Below are positions 49,752 through 64,000 of a stretch of DNA of 64,000 nt, one piece after another. The DNA comes from Thamnaconus septentrionalis. Its lineage: Eukaryota; Chordata; Actinopteri; Tetraodontiformes; Monacanthidae. Positions within the stretch are counted from its first letter, which is position 1, and every line of letters begins with the position of its first letter. The notes under the pieces were generated by a model, which was not told where the DNA came from, did not search any database, and saw only the letters and a list, made by a program, of their open reading frames with translations. A program made the translations under genes and the position numbers. The stretch spans positions 1,185,466 through 1,249,465 of the forward strand of contig CM020514.1 in NCBI GenBank assembly GCA_009823395.1, given 5' to 3'.

Positions 49752-50421
49752 CTCTTAGTCACCAGAGCTTCACTTTCTGATGGCAATACAAACACTTTCC
49801 AGTCATTGTCAACAACTTCACATGTGATTTTCTTCTGTCTAGAATATTTTTGCTAATTTTGCACTCTTTGATCGTTTCAAAATGCATTAAATCCGTTTAT
49901 ATGTCTATCAAGACTGTTGTGACGTACCAATAAGTTTCCTGACTGAGGGAATAAATATGCAAGAGTTGGTTCAGTTGGTCTGAATTTCTTTTCCCAATTT
50001 AAATTCAAAAGTTGTCTTGCCTGTCTGATTTTTTTTTTTCAGTAACAGAAAAATAAACTTTTCCCTTTCTTTTCTTCATTATTTATTTATTTGTTGTTGT
50101 TTTTTTTTTACCCCAAACAATTTTGCAGCAGCGGGTAGAAGATAAAATATTCGAAAAGACAGGGGGGGGGAGACATCATTTATTCAAAGCCAAATTATTG
50201 TCAGAATAAATAAACTACATTAATCAGTTAAATTAAACATAGTTTTTAATGTAAAACCAGTAAGCAGCAGTCGGAAGATTTTGCACGTTCAGATCGTTCT
50301 CACTCGGCCATCAACTGGTCGAGTCTGGACGGAGGAGCTTCGCTCGGTTGCTCCGGTCTGTCCCACGCCGACGGTTTGGCTAAACAGCGCATGCTAACAA
50401 CACATGCTAGGAAAGTCGTAA

Positions 50422-52686
<2,265 letters not shown>

Positions 52687-52935
52687 CCTCATCAGTGAGG
52701 AGGCTCCCAGAGGTCAAAGGGTCAGATAGGTGCAGCGCTGGACCGTGGTTGTGTCGATTTGAAGAGTTCAAATTAATTTGTTGGCTTGTATTTAAAAGTG
52801 ACAATAATCACCCGACCTTACTTTTTTTTTTTTTTTTTTTTTTTTATTACAGTTTTCCACTTTTTTTTTCCTAGTCTCAGGACTTTAGTTTTTCTGAAAA
52901 GTGAATTTTGTTGTGTTGTTGTTTTAAAACTGCTG

Positions 52936-52941
52936 AATAAA
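52936..52941 (+). terminator. C2orf76 homologue polyadenylation signal
   Basis: AATAAA about 250 bp after the stop codon, followed by a T-rich tract. Confidence 0.7.
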
Positions 52942-53102
52942 GTGTGTTACCAGCTGGACTTGTCAAGTGCTGTTTTTTTGTGAATTGTTTTGTTCTGTCC
53001 TTTTACGAGCTGCTGTAAATACATGACTTTGAGCTGGGACACGTGCAGACAGACTCACACACTCGCAGGTGTGTAGAAAAAATGTCTCAGCTGTTTTTGT
53101 TG

Positions 53103-53135
<33 letters not shown>

Positions 53136-54090
53136 CACATGCCACTCCAACCAGCCAATTAGAATCAACGGCTTGAAATAAAATGTAAACATTTCGCTGA
53201 AACAGAAAACTTAAATTTTATTGAACGTCTGCATACATTCATTTAGATTGTGACTGATTATTTCATACACAGTAACTGAAGTTGTCCGCTAAACTGAAAC
53301 GACTGCAACCTTGAACAACCCAGTGAGTGACAAAAAACTTAAGATGACAAAATAGCAAAAACACAACTTTTAATTGCTTTATGACAGGGGTGAAGCAACT
53401 TTGAACAAGTTAAATTAAAAAAATAAATATAAACATCTCTCTGGTGTCTCCTGGTTCCTGCACACACACACACACACACACACACTGTTCAGTCAGTCAG
53501 AGGGAGAGAGTGGGTGTTTGTGTATGGAAGACAGATATCTTTTTTTCTCTCTCACTCTCTCCCATTCGCCTGCTGATAACCCCACCTCCTCTATTTTTAC
53601 CCTCCTTGTGTGTCTGTTTGTGTCTGTGCATGTGTCACAGAGAGTGTTTCCTACTGCTCCAACATTTCCACCGACAGCTGCTGTGCAGAAACATTTCTCA
53701 GGTAAAAAAAACAAACAAACAAAGTTTGTGCATTTGTGTGTCTCTTTTGTCATCTCTTTGGGTTGCAAAATTTTGTTGACTTGAGATCATCGCCGCTGTT
53801 GTGCAGAAGTGATTTCTGTCTTTTAAAAGTCTTTTGCAGAGTGAATATTGGAGAAATTTCAGTTTTTGTTTTTAGTTGTTGTTTTTTTAAATGGAGAAAA
53901 CGGACAAAACTAAATCAAACGCTAAATGTTCCTATCACCACCAGCCAGGTTGATTGTTGTCATGTTTGTTGTGTTACAGTGTGTTGTGTTGTGACCACTA
54001 GTGAGTCACACGCAGTTTAAATCCACAAAGGTGAAAAGCAGCAGCAGTCTTAGGAGGTTCTCCAGGAGGAACCGACCAAAGGTTCCAACA
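52942..54090. other. Intergenic, upstream of ccdc141-like
   Basis: Contains (TTG)n at about 53103-53133 and (CA)n at about 53461-53485. Probably includes the promoter and 5' UTR of the ccdc141-like gene; no clear core promoter motif is seen. Confidence 0.45.
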
Positions 54091-55663
54091 ATGACGGTGG
54101 GAGCAACCGTGGAGACATGTGAAAAAGAAGGAGGGAGAGGAAGAGGTGAAGGAGGGAATGAGGTGGCGGAGCCGCTGCAGTCCTTCACCACGCTGAGCAC
54201 CATCGCCATCCAGGCCGGCCAATCACAGATCACAATCTCTGTGCTCAAGGTAGGTGGAGAGAAACAGAAAGTCGGATCCATGGTCTCCATGAGAACCTTC
54301 TGTGAGAACTGTCACATCACATGTCCTGCTGCCGTCTACAGCAGGAACATCCACTGTAGAAGTTCAGCAGGGTGGTGGAGAAGAAGACTGGGCAGAACTT
54401 AGAAGAACCTCCGGTTCTGTAGAACCTTCAGCCAGTGTGGAACCTGATTTAGAAGCTTCTGCTTCTGTGATGTGTTGTTCTTGAGGGTTCCTGATGGTTC
54501 CTGATGGATTTGTGATGGTTCCTGATTGGTTTTTGATGGTTCCTGATGTGTTCCTTCCTGTAGAGGCTTCTTTAGTTCCACGGTTCCTGTATTAGACCAG
54601 GCTATTTACTGACACTGCCACCAGTGTGTGTGTGTGTGTGTGTGTGTATTTGTGTGTGTGAGAGAGAGAGTCAGCTGAGTCCTCTCAGTGGTTTGAAGGT
54701 GAATGTGTAGTTAACATGAGTGTCCATGCACACACACACACACACACACGCTCTCAGTCAGATTGTAGTTTAGGATGGTGTTGTGCTGTTAAGGTGTGTG
54801 TGTGTGTGTGTGTGTGCGCATGTATGTGTTTTGCAGCATCCCTCAGGATGATACAGTATCTCTGGCATGTCAGCCAAACATGTGACCACACACATCGACT
54901 GTCTCTCACACACACACATACACACACACACAGCCTTTAACATCCTATAACCATCCAGATATTACTTATATGTATAGTTATGTATACAGCTGAGGCCAAA
55001 ATTGTTAGCCCCCCACCCCTGTAATTATGGAACAATTTCCTAAAATTCTTCCCAATATTTTCAGCATTGATAAAATGTTCTAACTCCAAACATTAACCAC
55101 TGCTCTTTTGACAAACAATGGGTTGAGAGCATCATGCTGTGGGGCTGTTTCGCAGCCTCGGGCACAGGGATCCTTGCTTGGGTGCATGGCTTCCTGAAAA
55201 AAAGAAAGTTATCCTAATATCCAGAAATCTGCTTATAGTCTAGCTGTATATCGTCGCTGGGTCCTCCAACAAGACAATAACCAAACGCATACTGTACATC
55301 CAAATTAGTCCAACAAAGAGGTCCGCACAAAGCCCAAAACCTCAATCATAAGGATAATCTGTGGCGGGCGCTCAAAGTGAATGTCCATGCTTTGGTCCAT
55401 TGCAATTTGGACTAGCTGGAAATATTTTCAGTAGTGTCAGGAGACCTGTGTCTACCTAGTAAAGAACTACTCGAAGAGGTTATGTTCAATCGTGGCTCAG
55501 AAAGAGACCCTTTTGGCTATTAGTGGCCTGGGGGCTAATCATTTTGGACCTCTCATTTTGCCCTTTCTTGTTTTAACTCAGTTGATTTGTGTTGAGAAAT
55601 CAAGAATTTCTCTAATTTCATAAGGGAGGGCTAATAATTTTGACCTCAACTGTATGTATATAA

Positions 55664-55695
<32 letters not shown>

Positions 55696-58600
55696 ACGTG
55701 CTCGGCTCCAGAGCGGCACGGCCGTCCACCTGCAGCTGCTCCAGGCTACTCCAGGTCTCAGCGAGGTAGGAAGGAACCAGGAGGAGAGCCGGAGGCTGAT
55801 CTGGGAGCTGCAGCAGCTACTGGACAAACTGCAGGTTAGCCATTAACCGCTCGCTGGTAGCTGTTAGACATTTGCCTTTAGTCTCTTGGTGCTGATCCCG
55901 GCAAAGGAAACAGGTGTGTGCGAGCGAGCAGCAGCAGCAGCCTCCAGTGGTCAAAGTGCTTCCTTTCTTCCTCCTGCAGAAACACCAGCAGGAGGTTTTG
56001 GCCATGGTGGACCAGAAGAGGAGGAGCAGAAGGAGGAGCAGCGAGGAGGAGAATGAGGGGGAGGGCGTGCGGCAGGCCATGAGGTGGTCTCTGAGTGAAG
56101 GATGGTCTCTGCTGCTCCACCTGCTGGGCAAACGGCAGGAAGTGCTGCAACTGGCGGCTGACTTCTACCACTGGCTGGTGGAGGTACAGAGACTTGTGAA
56201 TATTAGTATTAGTGGTATTTTATAGTATTGTGTGTAGTATTGTGTAGGATTATTCTCTCCCGAACTTCTCAGCAGCCTCACTGTGAACCTGGATCAGCTG
56301 CCAGTCGGGTCAAAGAATCTGGATGTGGACATTGAATCGTCAGTCGAGCACTTCCTGGCCGAGTTGTTTTCAGTCAGGCTGCATGACCTCTGACCTCGAG
56401 GTGCTTCTAGGATGGCCCAATTTATCTCTGTCCTGCGGTGTCGTGTGTCTCCGTGAACACAAGTCTCTCAGCAGCCCCTATTCCTCAGTGGTGAGGCTAT
56501 TTGCTGGGGCTCGGCAATTGGTCATGTGACTCCCTGTTGACAGGTGTTGTTTTGTTAGCAACGCCGGCGCGAGCCTCCACTTCTATTCTGGTCATTTACT
56601 GCTGACAGTGAATGTTGCATGAACACATGAAGGGAAAGGAAGTAAAAGTTTCCTGTCTGAATCAAGCAGGGATCCTGATCTTGATTCTGGTCCTGATTTC
56701 AAAGATGGGCTCAGTCCTGGAGCTGCACCAGATACTTATTTGGTGTATATTTTTAGGTTTAAAGGTGCTGAATTTTTTGATAAAGTGATGATTCTGTTGC
56801 AGTTTGGCACCACCATCAGTGCAGTTGAGGATCTGCAGGTCAGGCCGACCGACATGCAGCTCAGCTATGCCTCCCTCAGAAGAGGTAACCTGCACTAAGG
56901 ACTAGCATTAGCCTTGCAATATCACCATCCACCACTAGAGGCAATGTTCTCGACACTCCTTTAGCTTTAGTTTTTTTTTTTGTTGCATAATTTGCCTCTT
57001 TGCAACGATGCTCCTTTTTGTTGTTGTTGCAGATCTTCTGAAGAAGTCGCTGAAGGTTCTGACCAGCAGCAGCATCCTCTTGCACAAACTCAGGCAGCTG
57101 CAGCAGATCGAGGCCCTCCAGAGGAAGGGAGCAGTACTGCAGGATGTAGAGGCTCAGGAGGAGGTAAAAGTATTTTGTTTGTTTCTTTTTAATAGCGGTT
57201 TCCTCCAGTTCCCTCTTGCCTCAGTTTTCCTGTCTTGGTCTCCCAGTGTTCCCAGAGCAGCGGGGGCTTGGCCTTCAGGCTGGAAGAGCTGGTGGAGACG
57301 CTGCAGGATCGGCGGAGGAGGGCGGACCAGGCTGCCATGCTCCTCCTCCAACAGCAGCAAGAGTCCAAAGGGGCGAAGTCACAAGTAAGAGTTTCAGTTT
57401 TTTCAATCAAGACGACTTGATTAGAACTGAGGTGACTTCTGGATGAGAGGTTTTGCACTAGAGGTTTTGGGCCAGAAGTTCTGGGCTAGAGGTTCTTTCA
57501 CAGTGACAGTCGCTGAGCCACGTCAGCAAGCAGTGCGTCTGTTCTGTCAGCGGTTATCCGATGTCCTGGTTATAAATACACAAGAAGACGTTCCTGCAGA
57601 GACATTCTGGACCCACTGATGACCGCATTTAAAAATATTCTATCACTGACAGCTGACGACTCAGCTGAGCAGAGCTGAGCTGAGCTGAGGTGAGCATCAG
57701 CACCCCAAGTTCCTCGGAGAACTGCCTCTAGCAGAGAACACACGCCTGTGACCTGTTAGCAGCAGTTAGCAGTTACCCTGGTTTGCCGTGCTGTCATCCA
57801 ATCAGCTAACACGGCACTGAAGAACTCCCACGAGCCACCCTCATTGCTCTTTTTTTTTTTTTTTTTTTACTTTTTATTGGGTGCACTACGCACTAGCAGA
57901 AAGTAGCAAAAGCAGCTTTTTGGTGTGACTGACTTCAATCTGTGATAATGAAATATTGGGCTCCCCGACAGGACCAGAACCTGACCAGAGACTACATACT
58001 GGACCAAATCCTGCAGTCTGAAGACAGCACTGAGCCCCGATCAGATAGGTCTACTGAGGTCGAAGTCCTCCAGTCTGGACTCACGATAACCAGGATGGCG
58101 TCAGAGTCCAGACTGGACCAGAAGTCAGACTCAGAGAAAAGAGGCCAGCACAGTGGATCCAGATCAGACCAGCAGCCTAGAGTAGACCCAGATGTTCAAC
58201 CAGATACAGATCTAAAATCTGCATTAGAAACCAACCAGAAGTTGTGTTTAAAACCAGATAAGACCAGAACACTGGAGTCTGGACTTGGTTCAGATCTGAA
58301 ATTATGGTGTGGACCAGATTCTGGTTCCATTTCAGAGGAGATGACAAACATAACGTCTGATTTAGAACCTGAACCATTATCAGATCTGAGAATCAAGTTA
58401 CCGTCAGAATCAGATCTGGTGGCTCCGAATGAACCTGCTTTGGCAGAGAACCTGCAACCTGGATCCATAACAACACAGACCACCGACCTGGGGTCTGAAA
58501 AGAGAACAGCAGTAACTAGAGTCCTGCACCATGGTATTAGGTCAAATGGGACAACTGGATCTGGATCTGACCTCAAATCACCTCCTCGAACACAGGAAAC

Positions 58601-59867
58601 TGAAGAACCTGAAACTTTATCCAGATCAGAGCAAAGGCCTGGACCAGAATCAGATGTTCTGCCAGAACAAAATCTCACACCAGATCCTAGATCTTATCAG
58701 AGGATAAAGTCAGATATCAGATCAAATCTAAAGGCTCCTCTCCAATCATCTAAAACCTTGAGATCTGAATCCATATTAGGAGACACAAACCTGAGGTCAG
58801 AATCCAATCAAAACGAAATTAGAAATGTTCAATCTGGAGCAGGAGTCTGTCAGACCACATTTCCCCTGTCTGGTTTCAGGTTAAACCTCCATTCAGTCCC
58901 TTCAGCAGAAGAGAACAGAGATGTGCAACCTGAAACCAGATCAGGAGAACAACTAGATGTTCAGACAGGATTAGATCAAAAATCACCAGAATCTGAACCA
59001 GACTCAGAAACCACATCAGATCTAAAGAATAGTTTAAAGTCTGCTGAGACCAAAACCTCAAAGCCAGGGCTGTGGAGAGAAGCTCCTCAATCTGGATCAG
59101 GGGAAACCAGTAATGTACATCTTACATCAGATTTAAATGCTGAACCTGAAGGAGATCTAAGGATGGAATCACCATCAGTTTCTGGATTCACATTAACAGA
59201 GACCCAAAGGAGAACAGTGGATACCACGAACTGCCATCCTGACCCCCACTTTCATTCCAAAGATGTCAGAGACCTTTTGTCTGAGTTGGGGCATTCCCAA
59301 AGACTTGGATCACAGTCAAATGTTCAGCCAGGAGTTGATCCTCCACCCAGACCTGGATCACAGCAGGAGGAAAAGCCTGCATCCAGACCAAAGGAGGCCA
59401 GTCCAGTGGAGACCAGGAGCCTTCGGGCTGAGCCAGAGTCCCAATCAGCAGGCAGAATTAGACCAAAGGTTTGTCCCTCTGGAGGTTGGATTATCTTTGG
59501 TGCGTCTTCTCAGGGTGAAGATGCAGCTGTGTTTGAGCTGAACAGGAAACAGGAAGAGACCAACAAACCAACCAATCAGCACAGTGGAACTGACACAGAC
59601 ACTAATGGGTAGGAAGCCTCAGACTCAACGTCTACATCTCATCCTGCTGGTCTGAGTGAGGACCAGTTGTTGTCTTCTTTTTCAGTTGGAGACCAGGAAA
59701 TGGCTCCGCCCACCAAACTCCTCTGACCAATAGAAAACAAGCAGGGCCATCGTCATCGTGTGAACTCCTGATGATCAAGGTGGCGTCATCATTGGTCAGC
59801 TTCCCATTAGTGGAGTTTGTTGCAACACAGACGATTCATCCTGTGTGTGTGCGTGTGTGCGTGTGCC

Positions 59868-59901
<34 letters not shown>

Positions 59902-62138
59902 GGTGTGTCTTGTAGATCTGCAGTTGGCTGCAGCAGAGCAGCAGCCTGATGGTTGTTGGCTGTTATCCAGGAGACCTGGAGCACCTGGTGGATACCTTCA
60001 ACACACACCTGCAGCTGCAGGCAGAAGCTAAGGTACACACACACACACACATACTAGAACCGATTCTCACTCTGACTGGACAATTCCCTATTTCCAGGTT
60101 CTAAATCAGGATGCAGAAATCCTGAGGCAGATTGTGGACCAGATAAGATCTGCTCACCCTCCCAGTGGGACCAACAGAACCAATAATCACCCTCCCAGTG
60201 GGTCCAGCAGACAGCTGAGGCCTTTGAGGGCCCTGACGCAGCAGTTGAAGAGGACCAGCAGTGCAGCTCTGTCTTGTCCACCTGCTCCACCATCGGGTTC
60301 AACTGAGGAGGCTGACAGAGCTACACAGGTGCTGGAGGAGCTGCAGACTCTGAGGATGAAGATCGACTCCAACTTGCAGCTTCTGGAACCCTTCGTCACC
60401 TTCCTGAGGACGTCCTACCAGGTCAGAGTCCCAGATCCTGGAAAAAGTTTTCTCTTCTCTGAAAAAGAGTCTGTTCAGGATTCCACCAGCAGAGCATCGC
60501 AGGGTTGTTGTGGAGTCTGCAGCCACAAGATCTAAATCACTGAGTCAATACCTGAATAACAGAGTTAATATCCAAATCACTGACTCCATACTTGGATCAC
60601 TAAGTCAACGTCCAAGTTACTTAGTCAATACTTGAACCACTGAGTCAGTATTCAAATCACTGAATCTATCCTGGAAACACTGAGTCATAATACAAATAAC
60701 TGCAACGAGTCAATACTAGGATCACTGAGTTAACATATAAATCAGTGGGTCATTGCCCAGCAAGCAGAATGAGCCGTGGTTGAAGTCACGACAGCATCAT
60801 GTTGATGCTGATGGTGGTGTTGTGGTCCTCAGGTGGAGCAGGAGATGGAGGAGCTCCGGAGGAGCCTGGCCACGAGGAGTCCCGCAGAGAAGAGGAAGAA
60901 GACTATGGAGCAGGTGCAGGCCTGCTGGGAGGAAACTCTGCAGAAGCTGCTCACCACCCAGGAACTGGCAAACAGCCTCGTCCATGACGGAGGTTTCAGT
61001 GCTGAGTCGCTGAGTCTTTTTTCAGTTGAGCCAGTGGTGCTGCAAACCCTGGAGCAGCTCGGCAGCAGGCAGCAGGAGGTGGACCGCCTGCTGAGTCAGG
61101 TGCACCAGCAGCTGGAGCACTGCGAGAGGTTTCAGGAGAGGCTGGTGAAGGTACTGCACTTCTGTGGCTCAGGACTGGTCTTAGACATTTTGAACCTTTT
61201 GAACCCTCTGAATCGTGTGCATCTCCAGAGTCGACTGGACCTGCAGACCGTCGACCAGCTGCTGAGCTCCTGCACCATGATGGACCTGGGTTCAGAGCTG
61301 CAGACCTCCAGGCTGATGCAGCGCTTCGAGCAGGCCAGACCACATTTCATGGTGAGACCCTCCAGACCGTTTGTGTGGTTTGAAGGTGGTGGTTCCTCCA
61401 CTGATGGACCACTGGTTTTAGACTGCTGGGCCACTAAGCAGTGGGGCTGATCCTGGTGCACCTGGATGGTGCACGGGTGGTTCCAGCTGGTCCTGTTGCA
61501 TCTGGAACCCGTGGCTCCAAGTGCGGTTGCCTCCTCAAAGACCTCCAGCTGACCACACGCTGACTCTTTTCCACAGCAGCTGGACAACGAGCTTGAGATC
61601 CTGGAGAAGAGCTGGGAAGGCCTGAGGGCAGAAGGACAGGAGCAGCTTCAGGGGAGAGCGGCGAAGGAGGAGGACGACCTCTCGGAGCTCCTCGACCTCC
61701 AGAGTGGATTGAAGAGCAGGATCCGTCAGTGCGAGTCCGCTCTGGACCTGAGCAGCAGGTTACACCTGGCATCCCGACAGGTCAGTGTAGAGGGAAGGAG
61801 GCAATATGTCCCGCTGGAGTGAGACACTCCAGCTCCTCCAGCAGCCCTGGAGGCAGGAGGACCATCATGACTAGGAGGAGGGGGAGAAGAATGGAGCCAC
61901 CTGACATTCAACACAGGGTTAATATTCTCTATCTCCAGCTGGAGGTGTTGCTGTTGAGCAGTGAAGCCGCTTCCGGTGCATCCAGTGACATGGAAGCAAG
62001 TCGAGAAGAACAGCAGCAGGTCCAGAAGCTCCTCCAGACCACCACGACCCTCAGGAGGGACATCTGCATGGCCGTCAGCCAGATGGTAGGCTGAACCTGA
62101 ACCGCAAGGGAGGGGGCGGAGCTGCTGGCCCTGGACCG

Positions 62139-62186
<48 letters not shown>

Positions 62187-62346
62187 TCACCCCCAGGACT
62201 GGAGCAGCTTCAGGCTGGAGCAGCTGGAGACCCGCTTCCGTTCTCTGGACTCGGCCGGCGTCTCGTGGCTGAAGGAGGCGGAGCAACAACAGGAGAGGGT
62301 GAAGAGAGAGCTGCTTGCCCAGCAGCTCAATGATGACATCACACAG
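54091..62346 (+). CDS. ccdc141: Coiled-coil domain-containing protein 141-like (3' end outside window)
   Basis: Large cytoplasmic coiled-coil/spectrin-like protein; mammalian CCDC141 (CAMDI) binds DISC1 and phosphorylated myosin II at the centrosome in neuronal migration. Fifteen exons join in frame (1317 codons, no stop): 54091-54249, 55712-55834, 55980-56183, 56803-56884, 57033-57163, 57247-57384, 57972-59608, 59686-59779, 59916-60032, 60098-60421, 60833-61150, 61229-61351, 61577-61780, 61939-62085, 62197-62346. Family signatures: TLSTIAIQAGQSQITISVLK, the LLGKRQEVLQLAADFYHWLVE helix and LEELVETLQDRRRRAD. Later exons are Leu/Glu/Gln-rich coiled coil. The last donor (CAG|GTGAGT) is consensus, so more exons should follow. 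The exon at 57972 is unusual (see its own entry). A CCDC141 paralogue is also possible. Start: ATG with A at -3, 29 residues before the conserved block. Confidence 0.82.
54987..55652. mobile_element. Degenerate Tc1-like element in ccdc141-like intron 1
   Basis: Starts CAGCTGAGGCCAAAATTGTT and ends with its near-complement (TTTTGACCTCAACTG), with TA on both sides (54985-54986 and 55653-55654), the Tc1/mariner target. Inside, plus-strand fragments recall a Tc1 transposase (GCFAASGTG region, then QQDNNQTHT), heavily broken. Different family from the element at 1845. Confidence 0.82.
57972..59608 (+). other. 1637-bp low-complexity exon of ccdc141-like
   Basis: A single open frame of 545 codons sits between an acceptor (CCCGACAG, weak pyrimidine tract) and a donor (GG|GTAGGAAG). 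Its entry phase (0) and exit phase (2) match the flanking exons exactly. The peptide is rich in Ser, Asp, Glu, Pro and Leu with recurrent SDLK / SDLR / SESD motifs and few aromatic residues. It looks disordered and internally repetitive (DNA motif TCAGATCT/TCAGATTT). I do not recall a comparable insert at this point in mammalian CCDC141. Confidence 0.65.
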
Positions 62347-64000
62347 GTGAGTGAGCCATCGCCCGTCAACAGCTCTCAACCTCCAGAAAGGTGGTGCTGC
62401 TTCTTCTCTCATACCCATTAAAAAAGTGTGGAACTTCCAACTTCAGCCAGCAGTCAGACAGTGACGGGACCAATCAACAAGAGGATGGAGCTAGAGGAAG
62501 GAACCTTTAGCTGCTACTAGCTTATCAACAGAGTCTATGTGTGTGTGTGTGTGTGTGTGTTTGTTTGTTTGTTTGTTTGTTTGTGCGTGCGTGCATGCTT
62601 GTGCTTGGATTGGTTAGAATTTGGTGCGGATTGCGGGGCATTCCTGAGGTGAGGGGCTCTGAGCCATCAGGTATTTCCCATCATGTAGCTAGAGCCATGT
62701 GTCATCGCCAGCAGCAGTGTTGTGTTGTGTCGTCATGTGAGCAGAAATAGAACCTGGAGATCTCAGACTTCTGTCCGTCACGTGTTGCCGTCCAGGTGTG
62801 ACTTCAGTCGCAGGTGATGCGATGAGATCACCTGGAGGAGGTTTCACATTCCCACTTCCCACCTGTTTGGTTTCCTTCTCCTCCTCCTGTTGCTGCTTTC
62901 TGATCTCATTCCAAAACTGCCAGTGCCTCATGAGACAGTTTGAAACTGCTCCACCTTGTCCATCTCGAAGCGTTTCTGCTCCAGGAATAACCCCCTCAGA
63001 TCCGTGCACAGCAGCGGGACGGTGACACCAAGCAACCTCAGCCAGGACACACGATCAAGACCTGGGGCCTCATGTATAGATACATATATGGAGTTCATCC
63101 GAAAACCTGACGCACGCTCAAATCCAGAAAACTACATACGTCCAAAAAGATCTAGATGTTCAAAACATTGCGAACGCACAAATCCACGCATGTTTCCCTA
63201 CATCCCGATCATCATAGAACTGAGCGTAAACGAGCGCGCGCCCCGCTCCTACCTCCGAACGCCTCCATATACATATGCATATCTATTGAAAGTAACTTTG
63301 CAGCTTGGAATTTCTTTCATTCTGCAATCGTTACCAGCATAAAAAAGAAAAAGCTTCACTGACTGTAAGCTGGAAACAAAATCGGAAAAATGTTTCAAAT
63401 ATCTCTGTGACAGACCGAGTTAATTAATGGGCTTCATCGTATGTCCGTTCTCCGCTCCGCTCCGTCAGTCTGTGGTGTCATCAGCCACGTCTTCCATAGG
63501 AAGCCACGGTCACCCCAGGTCGATTGAACAAAAGCGTATTAGAATCGACAATATGTGCAAAGTGTATAATTGGCTTCCATTGACTCATTTTGCACGTCAC
63601 CAACATGGATCGTGCTATAAATGCCACAGAGCGCCTGCGAAATTCAAATCACTAAACATTACGCAATTTAATTGACGTACTTAGGGCTACTAAACACACA
63701 AAGAAATTCGGGGGCTTTAAAAAAAAAATTCTGAATTTGTAGTTTGACCCCACAAAGACAACAACTTTCTTATTTAAAACCGCAGGCAATCAATGACAGT
63801 CCGAAGAGATGAAACGTGTGATGTCAGTGCATGTCCAGCGAGTTTTGATTTGTTTGTCTATTTATTTTTAAAGGAAAAATAAAATTATGAAGATATTTTT
63901 AATAAAGCTAACAGCTACACAAGGTGAATTATTTGCAGCTTTTGTTATGCCTAAAGACAACGGGCAAGAACGAGCGCCTTTTTTGTTCAGACACAAAATA
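62347..64000. other. Probable ccdc141-like intron or 3' flank
   Basis: No further exon is convincing. Contains (GT)n-(GTTT)n near 62538-62585. From about 63063 there is a dispersed-repeat start (GGGGCCTCATGTATAGATAC) resembling a common fish Harbinger-like end, with GAACGCACAAATCCACGC following. The remainder to 64000 is AT-rich. Confidence 0.45.

Noticed and set aside
62689..63009. Minus-strand ORF rich in Gln/Glu (coiled-coil look)
   Set aside because: Antisense to the ccdc141-like gene, without recognisable splice context or homology; composition alone could produce it.

Overview
The window is teleost (probably percomorph) genomic DNA. Vertebrate genes with GT-AG introns lie in a compact, repeat-rich background of fish transposon families, long di-, tri- and tetranucleotide microsatellites and tRNA-derived SINEs. 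No prokaryotic, organellar or viral genome is present. Gene order is en1 (leftward, cut by the window start), marco, c1ql2 (leftward), steap3, a C2orf76 homologue and a ccdc141-like gene. The first five match, in order, the human 2q14.2 neighbourhood EN1-MARCO-C1QL2-STEAP3-C2orf76 as I know it. This conserved synteny is strong independent support for the gene calls.

Layout. 1-257: 5' end of en1 exon 1, minus strand. 258-1300: GC-rich upstream region with microsatellites. 1845-2842: scrambled Tc1-like element. 3726-3807: candidate orphan first exon. 4555-8143: decayed Ty3/gypsy element, minus strand, with one LTR and a nested LINE tail. 8584-9067: broken marco-like copy. 9200-10740: THAP-bearing DNA transposon remnant. 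12546-20074: intact marco in 13 coding exons. 20.2-32.7 kb: long intergenic interval with candidate regulatory blocks, a dispersed repeat and an element made of CACGT palindromes. 32699-35215: c1ql2 in two exons, its intron mostly filled by an inverted copy of the palindromic element. 35.2-43.5 kb: transposon graveyard containing a P-element-like insertion nested in a dispersed repeat whose empty counterpart lies at 25.9 kb. 43.5-49.75 kb: steap3. 50458-52686: C2orf76 homologue. 54091-62346: ccdc141-like gene, 15 coding exons visible, probably continuing past the window.

The genes are not a functional pathway; they are a conserved neighbourhood. En1 is a homeodomain repressor, MARCO a collagenous scavenger receptor, C1ql2 a secreted synaptic C1q-family protein, Steap3 an endosomal ferrireductase, and CCDC141 a cytoplasmic coiled-coil protein. 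The most unusual material is in the mobile DNA and gene structure: the P-like insertion with its empty site, the palindrome-array elements with a conserved helix-turn-helix ORF, a 1.6-kb low-complexity exon in ccdc141-like, a one-base frameshift near the end of steap3, transposons within about 30 bp of splice donors in two genes, and (GT)n tracts abutting five splice acceptors.
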